Positions 41,020 through 49,975 of a stretch of 64,000 nt of DNA are shown here, piece by piece. A model generated the notes under the pieces. It saw nothing but the letters and a program-made list of their open reading frames with translations, was not told the DNA's origin and did no database searches. The position numbers were made by a program, and so were the translations under genes. The stretch lies in contig JAUSJX010000097.1 in assembly GCA_030647435.1 (NCBI GenBank), positions 1 through 64,000 on the forward strand, in the 5' to 3' direction. Origin of the DNA: Candidatus Rokuibacteriota bacterium (GTDB taxonomy: Bacteria; Methylomirabilota; Methylomirabilia; Rokubacteriales; CSP1-6). Numbering within the stretch: the first letter of the stretch is position 1; the number at the start of each line of letters is the position of its first letter.

Positions 41020-41733
41020 TCAGGGTGAGTGGGTCGGGTCCGCCAGCTCCGGGAACTCCCGAATGATGCGGTGGGGGCGCACGCCGCCGGCCGCCGCCAG
41101 CCCCATCCCCTCGCGGTCGACCCAGACGCCGCGCAGCCCCAGCCGTTGGGGCGCCGCCACGTCCCACTCGATGTTGTCGCCCACCATCCACGCCTCGCGC
41201 GCGGGCACTCCCAGGCGCTCGAGGACATGGCGGTACACGATCTCCTCGGGCTTGCCGGCGCCGAACTCGCCTTCGATCAGGATGGCGTCGAAGTAGCGGG
41301 CAAGGTCGTAGCGCTCGATCTTCCGGCGCTGCTGGCTCTTATCGCCGTTGGTGACGAGGGCCATGGCCACGCCGTCGTCGCGAAGCCGCCCGAGCGCCTC
41401 GGCGACGCCCGGGAAGAGGCGCATCACGGTCCAGCGGCGGACGGCGAAGTCTTCGGCGACGGCGGCGGCGAGCGGCGCGTTCGGGGCGCCCATCCGCTCG
41501 AGGCCGTGCTCCACGATCTTGCGCCAGGCGCCCGGCATGTCCACGCGCTCGGCCCTATGGCGCTCGGGATCGTCCCAGAACCAGCGCCGGGCCTTCCGCA
41601 CGGCGTCGATGAGCGCCGCCGTGTCGACTCCCGCGGGACCGGTGACGGTCTCGCAGGCCGCGCTCCAGCACTCGTCCACGCCGCCCGAGTAGTCGAGCAG
41701 GGTATCGTCCAGATCCACGAGGAGGGCCTTCAT
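41020..41733 (-). CDS. HAD-superfamily hydrolase
   Basis: The 237-aa protein has DLDDTLLDY (motif I), ALVTNGD (motif II, Thr), GKPEEIVY (motif III Lys) and MVGDNIEWDV (motif IV), with a helical C1 cap. The pattern resembles YjjG/pyrimidine-nucleotidase-type members. Start at the ATG at 41733. Its stop lies at the end of one dispersed repeat and its start faces another. Confidence 0.9.
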   Translation of the reverse strand: MKALLVDLDDTLLDYSGGVDECWSAACETVTGPAGVDTAALIDAVRKARRWFWDDPERHRAERVDMPGAWRKIVEHGLERMGAPNAPLAAAVAEDFAVRRWTVMRLFPGVAEALGRLRDDGVAMALVTNGDKSQQRRKIERYDLARYFDAILIEGEFGAGKPEEIVYRHVLERLGVPAREAWMVGDNIEWDVAAPQRLGLRGVWVDREGMGLAAAGGVRPHRIIREFPELADPTHSP

Positions 41734-41742
41734 GCCTCGGCC

Positions 41743-41850
41743 CCTCACCTACTCAGCCCTCGCCTCGCCGCTCTCCGAGCCTGCGGCTCGGCGGGGCGGC
41801 GGCTCAGCTCGAACTGCGGCCCTCTCCCCAGAGGGGAGAGGGGGGTTCTC
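41743..41850 (-). repeat. Composite dispersed repeat forming the nuclease C-terminus
   Basis: CTACTCAGCCCTCGCCTCGCC, a short GC hairpin (CGAGCCTGCGGCTCG), GGCTCAGCTCGAAC and CCCTCTCCCCAGAGGGGAGAGGG-like hairpin follow one another. The minus-strand reading gives the last 30 or so residues and stop of the nuclease gene. Confidence 0.8.
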
Positions 41851-42771
41851 AGCCGTGAACGGTGGCAGCTCCGGCTTGCAGACCGCGCGGAAGTTGCACC
41901 ACCGGCAGATGCGCAGCTCCTCGGCCTTCTCGAAGTTGGCCTCTTCGGCGAGATTGCGCTCGGGATCCTTGAGGTAGGCCTTCATCGCGCGCACGGAGAG
42001 ACGGATGTGCTCGCGGACGCGGTCGAGACTGGCTTCGTCCCACGGGTGCGCGGTAACCTTGCCCTCGCGGAGGTTGACCTCGAGCAGGTCCACGCGCGAC
42101 AGCTCGACGCGCATCACCTCGAGAGCGTATAGCGCGTAGCCGCCGAGCTGGATGCCGGCGCCCGCGCCGTTGCCTCCCGTCTTCCAGTCCACGAGCTGGA
42201 GGCGGTCGGCGGCGTTCCAGTAGCCGAAGTCCGGCGCCGAGAACAGGCGCGTGCCCTCGAAGGGAAAGGAGCCGATGTCCTCGATGAAAGCCCAGCGCTC
42301 GGTCGGCGTCCGCTTGATATCCTCCAACAGCGGCAGCCGGTGGAAGTTCCGCAGGCAGCGGACGATGTGGTCGCGGAGAGCCTGCCACTCCGAGTCGCGG
42401 ATGGGGACGCCGTACTCGTGCTCGAAAAGGCCCGTCCGCTTGGGGTGCTCACGGTACACGCCGTCCTTCGAACCGCGCCACTCGAGGCGCATCTGCCGCA
42501 CGGTGTCCTCGATGAGCGCCGCCTCCGATAGGGCGTGGCCGTCGCGCATGGCGAGCAGCGCCCGCTCCACCGTCTCGTGCACGAGGCGCCCCGCCCACAT
42601 CTGCCGCGTGCCCAGCCGCTTGAGCACGTAGAGCCGGCGCACGAGCGGGTCGGCGTCGGCCTCCCAGCCGCCCCAGGCGCCGTAGTACTGGTAGAAGTAG
42701 CGCCGCCGGCACTCCTTGAAGACATTGTCGCGCGTGCGGGACCAGGAAAACTCGTTGACGAGGTCGGCCAC
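41749..42771 (-). CDS. PD-(D/E)XK nuclease with Fe-S cysteine pattern (RecB/Cas4-like)
   Basis: The 340-aa protein has an N-terminal SWSRTRDNVFKECRRRYFYQ motif with one Cys, the nuclease core SAPDFGYW...LQLVDWKTGG (Asp and Asp-x-Lys metal site), QLGGYALYAL, and a C-terminal CRWCNFRAVC triplet. One N-terminal and three C-terminal Cys is the 4Fe-4S arrangement of AddB/Cas4-type nucleases. GTG start at 42771. The final ~30 residues derive from a dispersed repeat. With no CRISPR or AddA nearby, a repair or processing role is likely. Confidence 0.85.
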   Translation of the reverse strand: MADLVNEFSWSRTRDNVFKECRRRYFYQYYGAWGGWEADADPLVRRLYVLKRLGTRQMWAGRLVHETVERALLAMRDGHALSEAALIEDTVRQMRLEWRGSKDGVYREHPKRTGLFEHEYGVPIRDSEWQALRDHIVRCLRNFHRLPLLEDIKRTPTERWAFIEDIGSFPFEGTRLFSAPDFGYWNAADRLQLVDWKTGGNGAGAGIQLGGYALYALEVMRVELSRVDLLEVNLREGKVTAHPWDEASLDRVREHIRLSVRAMKAYLKDPERNLAEEANFEKAEELRICRWCNFRAVCKPELPPFTAENPPLPSGERAAVRAEPPPRRAAGSESGEARAE

Positions 42772-42910
42772 GACCCAAGCATAGCACCCCCCAAGACGCT
42801 GACGCGCCGCGCCGTCCCGTCGTGGCCCTCGCCGCCGAAGCGTGCTAGGCTCCCTGCGCTTCCAGGGACCGCCCGGTTCGAACGTCACTGCTTGCCCACA
42901 GGAGGGCCAC

Positions 42911-43102
42911 ATGCCATTCGTGAACATCCGCATCTATGAAGGCTGGGGCAAGGAGCGGAAGGACGAGATTGCGAAGCGCGTGACCGGCGCGATCACCGAC
43001 GTCACCGGCCTGCCGAAGGAGGCCGTGTGGGTCGTGATCGAGGAGGTCAATCCGCACGACTGGTACGCGGCGGGCAAGCCCGGGGAGCCGATCAAGAAGT
43101 GA
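42911..43102 (+). CDS. 4-oxalocrotonate tautomerase-family protein
   Basis: The 63-aa protein starts MPFVNIRIYEGW; removal of Met exposes the catalytic Pro1 of the tautomerase superfamily. Length and fold (EIAKRVTGAITDVTGLPKEA, VWVVIEEVNPHDWYAAG) fit a hexameric 4-OT. An AGGAGG Shine-Dalgarno is 5 nt upstream. Its stop overlaps the lactonase start (GTGA), so the pair may act in catabolism of an aromatic or sugar-acid. Confidence 0.92.
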   Translation: MPFVNIRIYEGWGKERKDEIAKRVTGAITDVTGLPKEAVWVVIEEVNPHDWYAAGKPGEPIKK

Positions 43103-43986
43103 CGATCGAGATCCGCGACCCGCGCGTCACGGCCGTCGTCGGCCCGAAGGTCGAGTTCGAGAAGATCGCCGGCGGCTGCCTCTTCACCGAGGGGCCGCTC
43201 TGGCATCCCACGGGCAAGTACCTGCTCTGGAGCGACATGCCGGGCGACCACCTCCGCCGCTGGTCGGCGAAGGACGGCGTGACGACCTTCCGCAAGCCGT
43301 GCAACATGTCCAACGGCCTCACGTGGGACAGGCAGGGCCGGCTCCTTGCCTGCGAGCACGCCTCGAGCCAGGTGTCGCGGACCGAGCCCGACGGCCGTAT
43401 CACGCCCGTCGCGACGCACTACGACGGCAGGCAGCTCAACAGCCCCAACGACATCGTCTGCGCCGCCGACGGCTCCGTCTACTTCAGCGACCCGCCGTAC
43501 GGGCGCGCGGAGGTCTACGGGGTCAAGCGCCCACAGGAGCTGCCGTTCCAGGGCGTCTACCGCGCCGGCAGCGATCCGACGCGCCCGACGCTCCTCGTGG
43601 ACGATTTCGACCGGCCCAACGGTCTCTGCTTCTCGCTGGACGGCCGTCGGCTCTTTATCAACGACACCGCGCGGAAGCACATCCGCGTCTTCGACGTGAA
43701 GCCGGACGGCGGCCTGACCAATGGCCGCGTGTGGGCGGAGACGACGGGCGAGGGCCCCGGCGCCCCCGACGGCATGAAGATCGACTCGGCCGGCAACGTG
43801 TACTGCTGCGGCCCCGGCGGGATCCACGTCTTCACTCCCGAGGCAGCCTGCCTCGGCGTGATCCGCGTGCCCGAGCGCACGGCCAACTTCGCCTGGGGCG
43901 ACGACGACTACAGGAGTCTCTACATCACCGCGTCCACGTCCATATACCGGATCCGGGTGCAAGTGCCGGGCTTCCCGGCCCTGTAG
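43099..43986 (+). CDS. SMP-30/gluconolactonase-type lactonase
   Basis: The 295-aa six-bladed beta-propeller has the metal-binding Glu in FTEGPLWHP, NSPNDIVCAADG with the Asn-Asp pair and DRPNGLCFS, then PDGMKIDSAGNVY. All metal ligands of SMP-30 lactonases appear present. It hydrolyses a sugar or other lactone. GTG start, coupled with the tautomerase gene. Confidence 0.92.
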   Translation: MTIEIRDPRVTAVVGPKVEFEKIAGGCLFTEGPLWHPTGKYLLWSDMPGDHLRRWSAKDGVTTFRKPCNMSNGLTWDRQGRLLACEHASSQVSRTEPDGRITPVATHYDGRQLNSPNDIVCAADGSVYFSDPPYGRAEVYGVKRPQELPFQGVYRAGSDPTRPTLLVDDFDRPNGLCFSLDGRRLFINDTARKHIRVFDVKPDGGLTNGRVWAETTGEGPGAPDGMKIDSAGNVYCCGPGGIHVFTPEAACLGVIRVPERTANFAWGDDDYRSLYITASTSIYRIRVQVPGFPAL

Positions 43987-43998
43987 CACTCCGCAGCA

Positions 43999-44014
43999 CA
44001 CAGCCAAAGGAGGC
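43999..44014 (+). promoter_or_regulatory. Strong conserved Shine-Dalgarno leader, Liv operon 2
   Basis: CACAGCCAAAGGAGGC, identical to 31363-31378, ends 5 nt before the ATG at 44020. The surrounding sequence differs between the two operons, so the leader itself seems to be conserved. Confidence 0.85.
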
Positions 44015-44019
44015 TCGTC

Positions 44020-45207
44020 ATGATTCGTGCACTCACGCTGCTGCTGGCCGCGATGCTGGCCCTGCCCATCGCGGCCGAAGCCCAGAAACCGATCAAGGTC
44101 GGCTACCCCATGATCCTGTCGGGCTCGGGCGCTCTCTTCGGTGAGCCGGCCCTCAAGGGCGCCCAGATGTACGTCGAGGAGATCAACGCCAAGGGCGGCG
44201 TGCTGGGCCGGAAGATCGAGCTGATCCCGCGCGACACCAAGGGCGACGCCAACGAGGCCGTGCGCGTGTCGCGCGAGCTCATCCTGAAGGAGAACGTCGA
44301 CTTCCTCGTGGGCACGCTCACCTCGGCCGAGGGTCCGGCGGTCTCCGTAGTGGCCAAAGAAAACAAGATCGTTTTCATCGCCAACATCCCGAAGACCGAT
44401 CAGCTCACCGCCCCGGACAAGCTTCACCCCTACGTGTTCCGCACCTCGGCAAACACCACCATGGAAGGGCGCAGCGCGGCCGAGTTCGTGGCCAAGTGGC
44501 CGGTGACCAGGATAGCAACCATCAGCCCAGACTACGCCTACGGCCAAGACGTCACCAAATCGTTCGTCGAACACATCAAGAAGCTCAAGCCCAGCGTGCA
44601 GATCGTGGATCAGCAGTGGCCGAAGCTCGGTGAGGCGGACTACACGCCCTTCATCAACGCGCAGCTCGCCAAGAAGCCCGAAGCCGTGTTCTCGTCGCTC
44701 TGGGGCGGGCACTTCGTCACATTCGTCAAGCAGGCCAGGCCGCTCGGGTACTTCGAGGCCATCAAGCTCAATTTCATCGGCGTGGGCGAGGCCGGCTCGC
44801 CGGAGACAACCAAGGCGCTGGGCGCAGAGTATCCGGTGGGGATCACAGCGAACACTTACGATGCCTTCTACTGGACGGAGGGGCCGCCCGCGCAAAGAGA
44901 GTACAACGCGCGACTGAGCAAGTACCTCAAGGATGAGTACCCGAACTCCTGGGCCATCCAGGGGTACATGGGCATCCATGTCCTCGCCGAGGCCATAAAG
45001 AAGGCTGGCAGCACCGATTCGGACAAGGTGTCCAAGGCGCTGCTCGGCCTCACGGTCGACACGCCGCATGGCAAGATGACGATCCGCGAGAAGGACCACC
45101 AGGCTACCCGTGGCCTTCTGTACGGCCAGGTGGTCAAGGATGCCAAATATCCGTTCCCCATCCTGAAACCGATCATCTACGTGGACCCAGCCAGGTTCAT
45201 GGACTAA
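44020..45207 (+). CDS. Liv-type ABC transporter substrate-binding protein
   Basis: The 395-aa Peripla_BP_6 protein has a signal peptide (MIRALTLLLAAMLALPIAAEA, then QKPIKVGYPMILSGSG). The typical EEINAKGGVLGRKIELIPRD block is intact. It is clearly divergent from the other binding protein in the window and probably has another ligand; the neighbouring tautomerase and lactonase suggest a catabolic substrate. Confidence 0.93.
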   Translation: MIRALTLLLAAMLALPIAAEAQKPIKVGYPMILSGSGALFGEPALKGAQMYVEEINAKGGVLGRKIELIPRDTKGDANEAVRVSRELILKENVDFLVGTLTSAEGPAVSVVAKENKIVFIANIPKTDQLTAPDKLHPYVFRTSANTTMEGRSAAEFVAKWPVTRIATISPDYAYGQDVTKSFVEHIKKLKPSVQIVDQQWPKLGEADYTPFINAQLAKKPEAVFSSLWGGHFVTFVKQARPLGYFEAIKLNFIGVGEAGSPETTKALGAEYPVGITANTYDAFYWTEGPPAQREYNARLSKYLKDEYPNSWAIQGYMGIHVLAEAIKKAGSTDSDKVSKALLGLTVDTPHGKMTIREKDHQATRGLLYGQVVKDAKYPFPILKPIIYVDPARFMD

Positions 45208-45216
45208 TCGCCGCGC

Positions 45217-45246
45217 GCGGAGGGGGCGATCCGCCGCCCCCTCCGC
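45217..45246 (+). promoter_or_regulatory. Intercistronic hairpin after the binding-protein gene
   Basis: GCGGAGGGGGCG (45217-45228) pairs perfectly with CGCCCCCTCCGC (45235-45246), 6-nt loop, 12-bp stem. No T-tract follows and livH starts 11 bases later. It has the same position as the hairpin in Liv operon 1 but a different sequence. Confidence 0.8.
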
Positions 45247-45256
45247 CCCGCTTCTC

Positions 45257-46141
45257 GTGCCCGATCTTTCCTTCGTCTTCGCGCAGGCGCTGAGCGGCCT
45301 CACAGCCGCGATGTTCCTCTTCCTCATCGCCTCGGGACTGTCGCTCATCTTCGGCGTGTTGCGGGTGCTCAACTTCGCGCACGGTTCCTTCTACATGCTC
45401 GGGGCCTACGGTGCCTACCAGTTCGTCCATTGGCTCGGCACGGGTCCGGGGCGCTTCTGGTGGGCCGTGCTCCTTTCGGCTCTCGGCGTGGCTGTCCTCG
45501 GGGGGCTCGTCGAGCGCTTCCTCTTCCAGCGCCTCTACGGCAAGGAGGAGCTCTACCAACTGCTCTTCACGTACGCGCTCGTGCTCATCCTGAGCGACGC
45601 AGCCAAGATCCTCTGGGGCACGCAGCAGAAGTCCGTCAGCCGGCCGCCGGGCCTGACTGGCGCGCTCTCGCTCTTCGGGGCGACCATCCCGTACTACAAC
45701 CTGTTCATCATTCTCCTCGGCCCGGCCATCGCACTCGGGTTCTGGTTCGCGCTCCAGCGCACGCGCGCCGGCCGCTTCATCCGCGCCGCCGCGCTCGACC
45801 GCGAGACGCTGGGCGCTCTCGGCGTGAACGTCAACGCGCTCTACACGGGGGTGTTCGTGCTCGGATCGTTCCTCGGCGGGCTGGGCGGCGCGCTGATCAC
45901 GCCGATGCGCTCGGTCGTGCCCGGGATGGACACGGAGGTCATCGTCGAAGCCTTCGTGGTCGTAGTCATCGGCGGGCTCGGCTCTTTCTGGGGCACCTTC
46001 CTCGGGGCGCTCATCTACGGCCAAGTGCTCTCCTTCGGCATTCTCTTCTTCCCGCGCTTCTCCATCTTCTCCATCTTCGCCCTGATGGCCGCCGTGCTGA
46101 TCATTCGCCCCTGGGGCCTGCTCGGAAAGCCGCTGAAATGA
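45257..46141 (+). CDS. livH: Liv-type ABC transporter permease LivH
   Basis: The 294-aa polytopic permease has LFLIASGLSLIFGVLRVLNF at the N-terminus, typical for LivH, and the ATPase-contact segment FIRAAALDRETLGALGVN. GTG start at 45257. A 67-bp gap separates it from livM. Confidence 0.92.
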   Translation: MPDLSFVFAQALSGLTAAMFLFLIASGLSLIFGVLRVLNFAHGSFYMLGAYGAYQFVHWLGTGPGRFWWAVLLSALGVAVLGGLVERFLFQRLYGKEELYQLLFTYALVLILSDAAKILWGTQQKSVSRPPGLTGALSLFGATIPYYNLFIILLGPAIALGFWFALQRTRAGRFIRAAALDRETLGALGVNVNALYTGVFVLGSFLGGLGGALITPMRSVVPGMDTEVIVEAFVVVVIGGLGSFWGTFLGALIYGQVLSFGILFFPRFSIFSIFALMAAVLIIRPWGLLGKPLK

Positions 46142-46208
46142 CCACGGGGGTTGTCCGCCCGAACGCCGGGCGCCGGAGGCTCTGCGAAGGCGCCTCGGCG
46201 GCCGAATC

Positions 46209-47192
46209 ATGAGGATCCAACGCGTTCCGTGGGCGCTCCTCGTCTTCGCGGCGGCGTTCTTCGTGCCGGCGGCGGGCTCGCGCTACTACACCTTCCTCGC
46301 CAACGACGTCGTCATCTGGGCGCTCTTCGCCACGAGTCTCAACCTGCTGGTCGGCTACACCGGGCTCGTGTCCTTCGGCCACGCCGCCTACTTCGGCATC
46401 GGCGCCTACACGACCGGCATCCTCATGAAGAAGGTGGGCGTGTCGTTCCTCCTGGCCTTTCCCGCCGCCGGCGTCCTCGCCGCGCTCTTCGCCCTCGTCT
46501 TCGGCTTCTTCTGCGTGCGCCTCACGCGGATCTACTTCGCCATGCTGACGCTCGCCTTCGCCCAGATCGTCTGGGCGATCTGCTTCAAGTGGAACGAGGT
46601 GACGGGCGGCGAGCAGGGCATGCCGGAGATCCCCTACCCGGACTTCGGCTGGCTGGAGCGGGTGGCGGCGTGGCTCCCCTTCGTGGGCGGCTACCGGACG
46701 TCGGATTACTTCTATTTCCTCACCCTCGTCCTCGTCGCCGGGTGCCTCTGGCTGCTCCGCCGCGTGGTGGGCTCGCCCTTCGGCCGCATGCTCACCACCA
46801 TCCGCGAGAACCCGGAGCGCGCGGAGTTCATCGGCGTCAACGTGCGCCGCTACGAGCTGGCGGCCTTCGTCGTCGCGGGCACCTTCGCGGGGCTCGCGGG
46901 CGGGCTCTTCGGCATCTTCAACCGGGGCGTCTTCCCCGACTTCGCGTACTGGACCAAGTCCTCCGAGGTGCTGATCATGACGCTCTTGGGCGGCATGGGC
47001 ACCTTCATCGGCCCGGCGCTGGGCGCCCTCGTCCTCATCTGGCTCAACCAGCAGATCGTCTCCTACACGCAGTACTGGCCGCTCATTCTCGGCACCATCC
47101 TCATCGTGCTGCTCTTCGTCTTCCCCGGCGGGATCGCGGGCGCGCTGGAGTCGGCGGGGCGCCGGCTCCGGCGGAGGCGCCAGGTTGCTTGA
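46209..47192 (+). CDS. livM: Liv-type ABC transporter permease LivM
   Basis: The 327-aa permease has NLLVGYTGLVSFGHAAYFGI, the LivM hallmark, and the coupling segment LTTIRENPERAEFIGVN. The ATG at 46209 is chosen. The 67 bp before it are GC-rich with no recognisable gene. Overlaps livG by 8 bp. Confidence 0.93.
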   Translation: MRIQRVPWALLVFAAAFFVPAAGSRYYTFLANDVVIWALFATSLNLLVGYTGLVSFGHAAYFGIGAYTTGILMKKVGVSFLLAFPAAGVLAALFALVFGFFCVRLTRIYFAMLTLAFAQIVWAICFKWNEVTGGEQGMPEIPYPDFGWLERVAAWLPFVGGYRTSDYFYFLTLVLVAGCLWLLRRVVGSPFGRMLTTIRENPERAEFIGVNVRRYELAAFVVAGTFAGLAGGLFGIFNRGVFPDFAYWTKSSEVLIMTLLGGMGTFIGPALGALVLIWLNQQIVSYTQYWPLILGTILIVLLFVFPGGIAGALESAGRRLRRRRQVA

Positions 47193-47922
47193 CGTCCGCG
47201 ATCTCCGCAAGAGCTTCGACGGCTTCCAGGCCGTCGCCGGGGTCAGCTTCAGCGTCCCTCGCGGATCGATCAGCGCCATCATCGGGCCCAACGGCGCGGG
47301 CAAGACCACGCTCTTCAACCTCATCACCGGCCACCTCCGGCCCGACTCGGGCAGCGTCAGCTTCAAGAGCCGCGAAATCACCGGCATCGCGCCGCACGAC
47401 CTCTGCCGCCTGGGCATGGGCCGCTCCTTCCAGCGCACCAATATCTTCCCGCGGCTCACGGTGTTCCAGAACATCCAGGCGGCGTTCCTCTGCCACCGCG
47501 GGCGCGGCTGGAACCTCCTGGCGCCGGTGGACCGCTTCTACCGCGACGAGACCGAGGCGCTGCTCGTCTCGGTGGGGCTCCTCGACAAGGCCGGGGAAGT
47601 CGCGGGCTTCCTCTCCCACGGCAACCAGAAGCAGCTCGAGCTCGGCATCACGCTGGCGCTCGAGCCCGAGATCCTCCTCCTCGACGAGCCGACGGCGGGC
47701 ATGTCGGCCCAGGAGACGCGCGAGTCCATCCGGCTCATTGAGCGCATCGCGCGCGAGCGCGGGCTGACGCTCCTCTTCACCGAGCACGACATGGAGGTGG
47801 TCTTCGCCATCGCCCACCGCATCACCGTGCTCCACCAGGGCGAGGTCATCGCCGACGGCACGCCAGAAGAGGTCCGGCGGCACCCGGAAGTCCGCCGCGT
47901 GTACCTGGGGGAGCGGCGGTGA
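47185..47922 (+). CDS. livG: Liv-type ABC transporter ATP-binding protein LivG
   Basis: The 245-aa ATPase has Walker A GPNGAGKT, FQRTNIFPRLTVFQN, the atypical signature LSHGNQKQLELGITLA, Walker B LLLDEPTAGM and FTEHDMEVV (H-loop). TTG start at 47185 inside the livM end. The stop overlaps livF by 4 bp. Confidence 0.93.
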   Translation: MLDVRDLRKSFDGFQAVAGVSFSVPRGSISAIIGPNGAGKTTLFNLITGHLRPDSGSVSFKSREITGIAPHDLCRLGMGRSFQRTNIFPRLTVFQNIQAAFLCHRGRGWNLLAPVDRFYRDETEALLVSVGLLDKAGEVAGFLSHGNQKQLELGITLALEPEILLLDEPTAGMSAQETRESIRLIERIARERGLTLLFTEHDMEVVFAIAHRITVLHQGEVIADGTPEEVRRHPEVRRVYLGERR

Positions 47923-48632
47923 CAGGCGCGCCGGTCCTGGCGGTCGAGGAGGTCTTTACTTCCTACGGCCTGTCGCAGGTCCTCTTCGGTGTCTCGCTGG
48001 AAGTGGCGGCGGGCGAGTGCGTGTGCCTCCTCGGCAGGAACGGCGTCGGCAAGACGACGACCATCCGGAGCGTCATGGGGCTGACCCCGCCGCGCGAGGG
48101 GCGCGTGGTGTGGAAGGGACGGGACATCGCGGGCCGCCAGCCCTACGAGATCGCCGGCCTCGGCATCGGCTTCGTGCCAGAAGATCGGCGCATCTTCGCC
48201 GATCTCACCGTGTGGGAGAACCTCGACGTCGCCGCGCGCAGCCGGAGCGGGACATCGGCGTGGACCCTCGAGCGCGTCTTCGACCTCTTCCCCCAGCTCC
48301 GTGAGCTGGGGGACCGGCAGGGCGGCTTCCTCTCCGGGGGCGAGCAGCAGATGCTGACGATCGCGCGCACGCTCATGGGCAACCCCGAGCTGCTGCTCCT
48401 CGACGAGCCCTCCGAGGGCCTGGCGCCGCTCGTCGTGGACCACCTCAAGGAGCAGATCGGCCGCCTCAAGCAGGACGGCCTGACCATCCTCCTCGCCGAG
48501 CAGAACGTGGACTTCTGCCTCGACCTGGCCGACCGCGTCTACGTGCTCGAGAAGGGCCGCATCCGCTACGAAGGCACCGCCGCTTCATTCCGCCAAGACG
48601 AGTCCGTCCGGGCCCAATACCTCGCGCTCTGA
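47919..48632 (+). CDS. livF: Liv-type ABC transporter ATP-binding protein LivF
   Basis: The 237-aa ATPase has Walker A GRNGVGKT, FVPEDRRIFADLTVWEN, signature LSGGEQQMLTIARTL and Walker B LLLDEPSEGLAP with the LAEQNV variant H-loop. GTG start. It ends the second Liv operon, ordered binding protein, H, M, G, F. Confidence 0.95.
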   Translation: MTGAPVLAVEEVFTSYGLSQVLFGVSLEVAAGECVCLLGRNGVGKTTTIRSVMGLTPPREGRVVWKGRDIAGRQPYEIAGLGIGFVPEDRRIFADLTVWENLDVAARSRSGTSAWTLERVFDLFPQLRELGDRQGGFLSGGEQQMLTIARTLMGNPELLLLDEPSEGLAPLVVDHLKEQIGRLKQDGLTILLAEQNVDFCLDLADRVYVLEKGRIRYEGTAASFRQDESVRAQYLAL

Positions 48633-48653
48633 TTTTCTGGTAGGGTGTGGGCC

Positions 48654-48944
48654 ATGGCGACCTTCACGCTGACGTGCCCCTGCTGTAGCGGCCGGCTGAC
48701 CATCGATCCCAAGCTCGAGGCCGTGGTGGCGCATGAGCCGCCGCCGCGGGCAAGGTCGGGGCTCGGCCTGGGCGACGCGATCACCTCGCTCCAGGGCGAG
48801 GCGGCCAAGCGCGAGGAGCGCTTCCGCGAGCAGATGAAGGCCGAGCAGAACAAGTCGAAGGTGCTCGACGCCAAGCTCCGGCAGGCCTTGAAGAAGGCCA
48901 AGGACGACCCCTCGAAGCCCATCAACCCCATGGACATGGACTAG
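48654..48944 (+). CDS. Small zinc-ribbon/coiled-coil protein
   Basis: The 96-aa protein has CPCC near the N-terminus (LTCPCCSGRLTIDPKLEAVV), then a Pro/Arg linker and a charged helix from about residue 45 (EAAKREERFREQMKAEQNK) likely to form a coiled coil. Only one Cys pair is seen, so zinc would be shared in a dimer. A TAGGGT -10-like hexamer ends 7 nt before the ATG (leaderless). Function unknown. Confidence 0.75.
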   Translation: MATFTLTCPCCSGRLTIDPKLEAVVAHEPPPRARSGLGLGDAITSLQGEAAKREERFREQMKAEQNKSKVLDAKLRQALKKAKDDPSKPINPMDMD

Positions 48945-48949
48945 CACCC

Positions 48950-49975
48950 GTGGTCGGAGGCGACCCGACCTCCGCTCTGCTCAAAAGCGTCAGCCGCTCC
49001 TTCTACCTCTCGCTCGCCGTCCTGCCCGCCGCCGTCAGGCCCGCGATCGGGCTGGCCTATCTCCTGGCGCGCACCGCCGACACCATCGCCGACACCCGGC
49101 TCATCGACCGCCACCAGCGCATCATCCACCTGCTGGCGCTGCGCGACGAGCTCGACGTGCCCGAGCCCGGCCGCGTCGAAGCCATGGCCGACGCCACGCG
49201 AGGCGTCCAGTCGCTCGCGGCGGAGCGCGCGCTGCTCGAGCGCCTGCCCGAGTGCCTGGCAGCCTACCGGGCGCTCCTCGCCGACGACCGCCGGCAGGTG
49301 CGCCGCGTCCTCGAGACCATCGTCCTAGGCATGACGGAGGACCTCGCGCGCTTCCCCGGCGAGGACGAGGGCGGGCTCGCCGCGCTCGAGACGCGCGCGG
49401 AGCTCGACCGCTACACCTATCTGGTCGCGGGCTGCGTCGGTGAGTTCTGGACCGAGGTGCACGTGGCCCACCGGCCGCGGCTCAGGCACTGGGACCTCGA
49501 GAAGATGACCGCGCTCGGGGTCCGCTTCGGCAAGGCGCTCCAGCTGACCAACGTGCTGCGCGACATCCCGCGTGACCTGCGCCAGGGCCGCTGCTACCTC
49601 CCCCGCCACGACCTGGCCCTCCTCGGCCTCGAGCCCCAGGACCTGCTCGACCCCAAGACGGGACCGGCCCTCCGGCCGCTTCTCGTCGAGCTGCTCAACG
49701 TGGCGCTCGACCACTACGAGGCCGGCTGGCAGTACACCTTCGCCATCCCCAAGCGCGAGACGCGCATGCGGCTGGCCTGCGCGTGGCCGCTCCTGATCGG
49801 CCTGCGCACGCTCGATCTGCTCGCGCAGGCGCCCAACTGGCTCGACCCGAACGTCGTCCTCAAGGTGCCGCGCATCCGCGTCTACGGCATGATGGCGCAG
49901 TCGGTGGCGACGGTCTGGTCCACGCGCGCGCTCGCCCGCAAGGCCCGCCAGCTCCGCGAGCGGATCCGGCTGTGA
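48950..49975 (+). CDS. Squalene/phytoene synthase family protein
   Basis: The 341-aa all-helical prenyl condensing enzyme has the two metal-binding Asp-rich motifs DTIAD (Asp44-Asp48, within ARTADTIADT) and DIPRD (LTNVLRDIPRDLRQGRCYLP). It would join two isoprenoid diphosphates head to head. Which product (presqualene, squalene, phytoene) cannot be told. There are no other hopanoid or carotenoid genes in the window. GTG start; joined by GTGA to the PhzF-like gene. Confidence 0.88.
   Translation: MVGGDPTSALLKSVSRSFYLSLAVLPAAVRPAIGLAYLLARTADTIADTRLIDRHQRIIHLLALRDELDVPEPGRVEAMADATRGVQSLAAERALLERLPECLAAYRALLADDRRQVRRVLETIVLGMTEDLARFPGEDEGGLAALETRAELDRYTYLVAGCVGEFWTEVHVAHRPRLRHWDLEKMTALGVRFGKALQLTNVLRDIPRDLRQGRCYLPRHDLALLGLEPQDLLDPKTGPALRPLLVELLNVALDHYEAGWQYTFAIPKRETRMRLACAWPLLIGLRTLDLLAQAPNWLDPNVVLKVPRIRVYGMMAQSVATVWSTRALARKARQLRERIRL

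Noticed and set aside
41749-42771. Cas4 assignment of the Fe-S nuclease
   Set aside because: Motifs fit the general PD-(D/E)XK Fe-S group, but no Cas1/Cas2 or CRISPR repeats occur in the window, and the protein is longer than usual Cas4.
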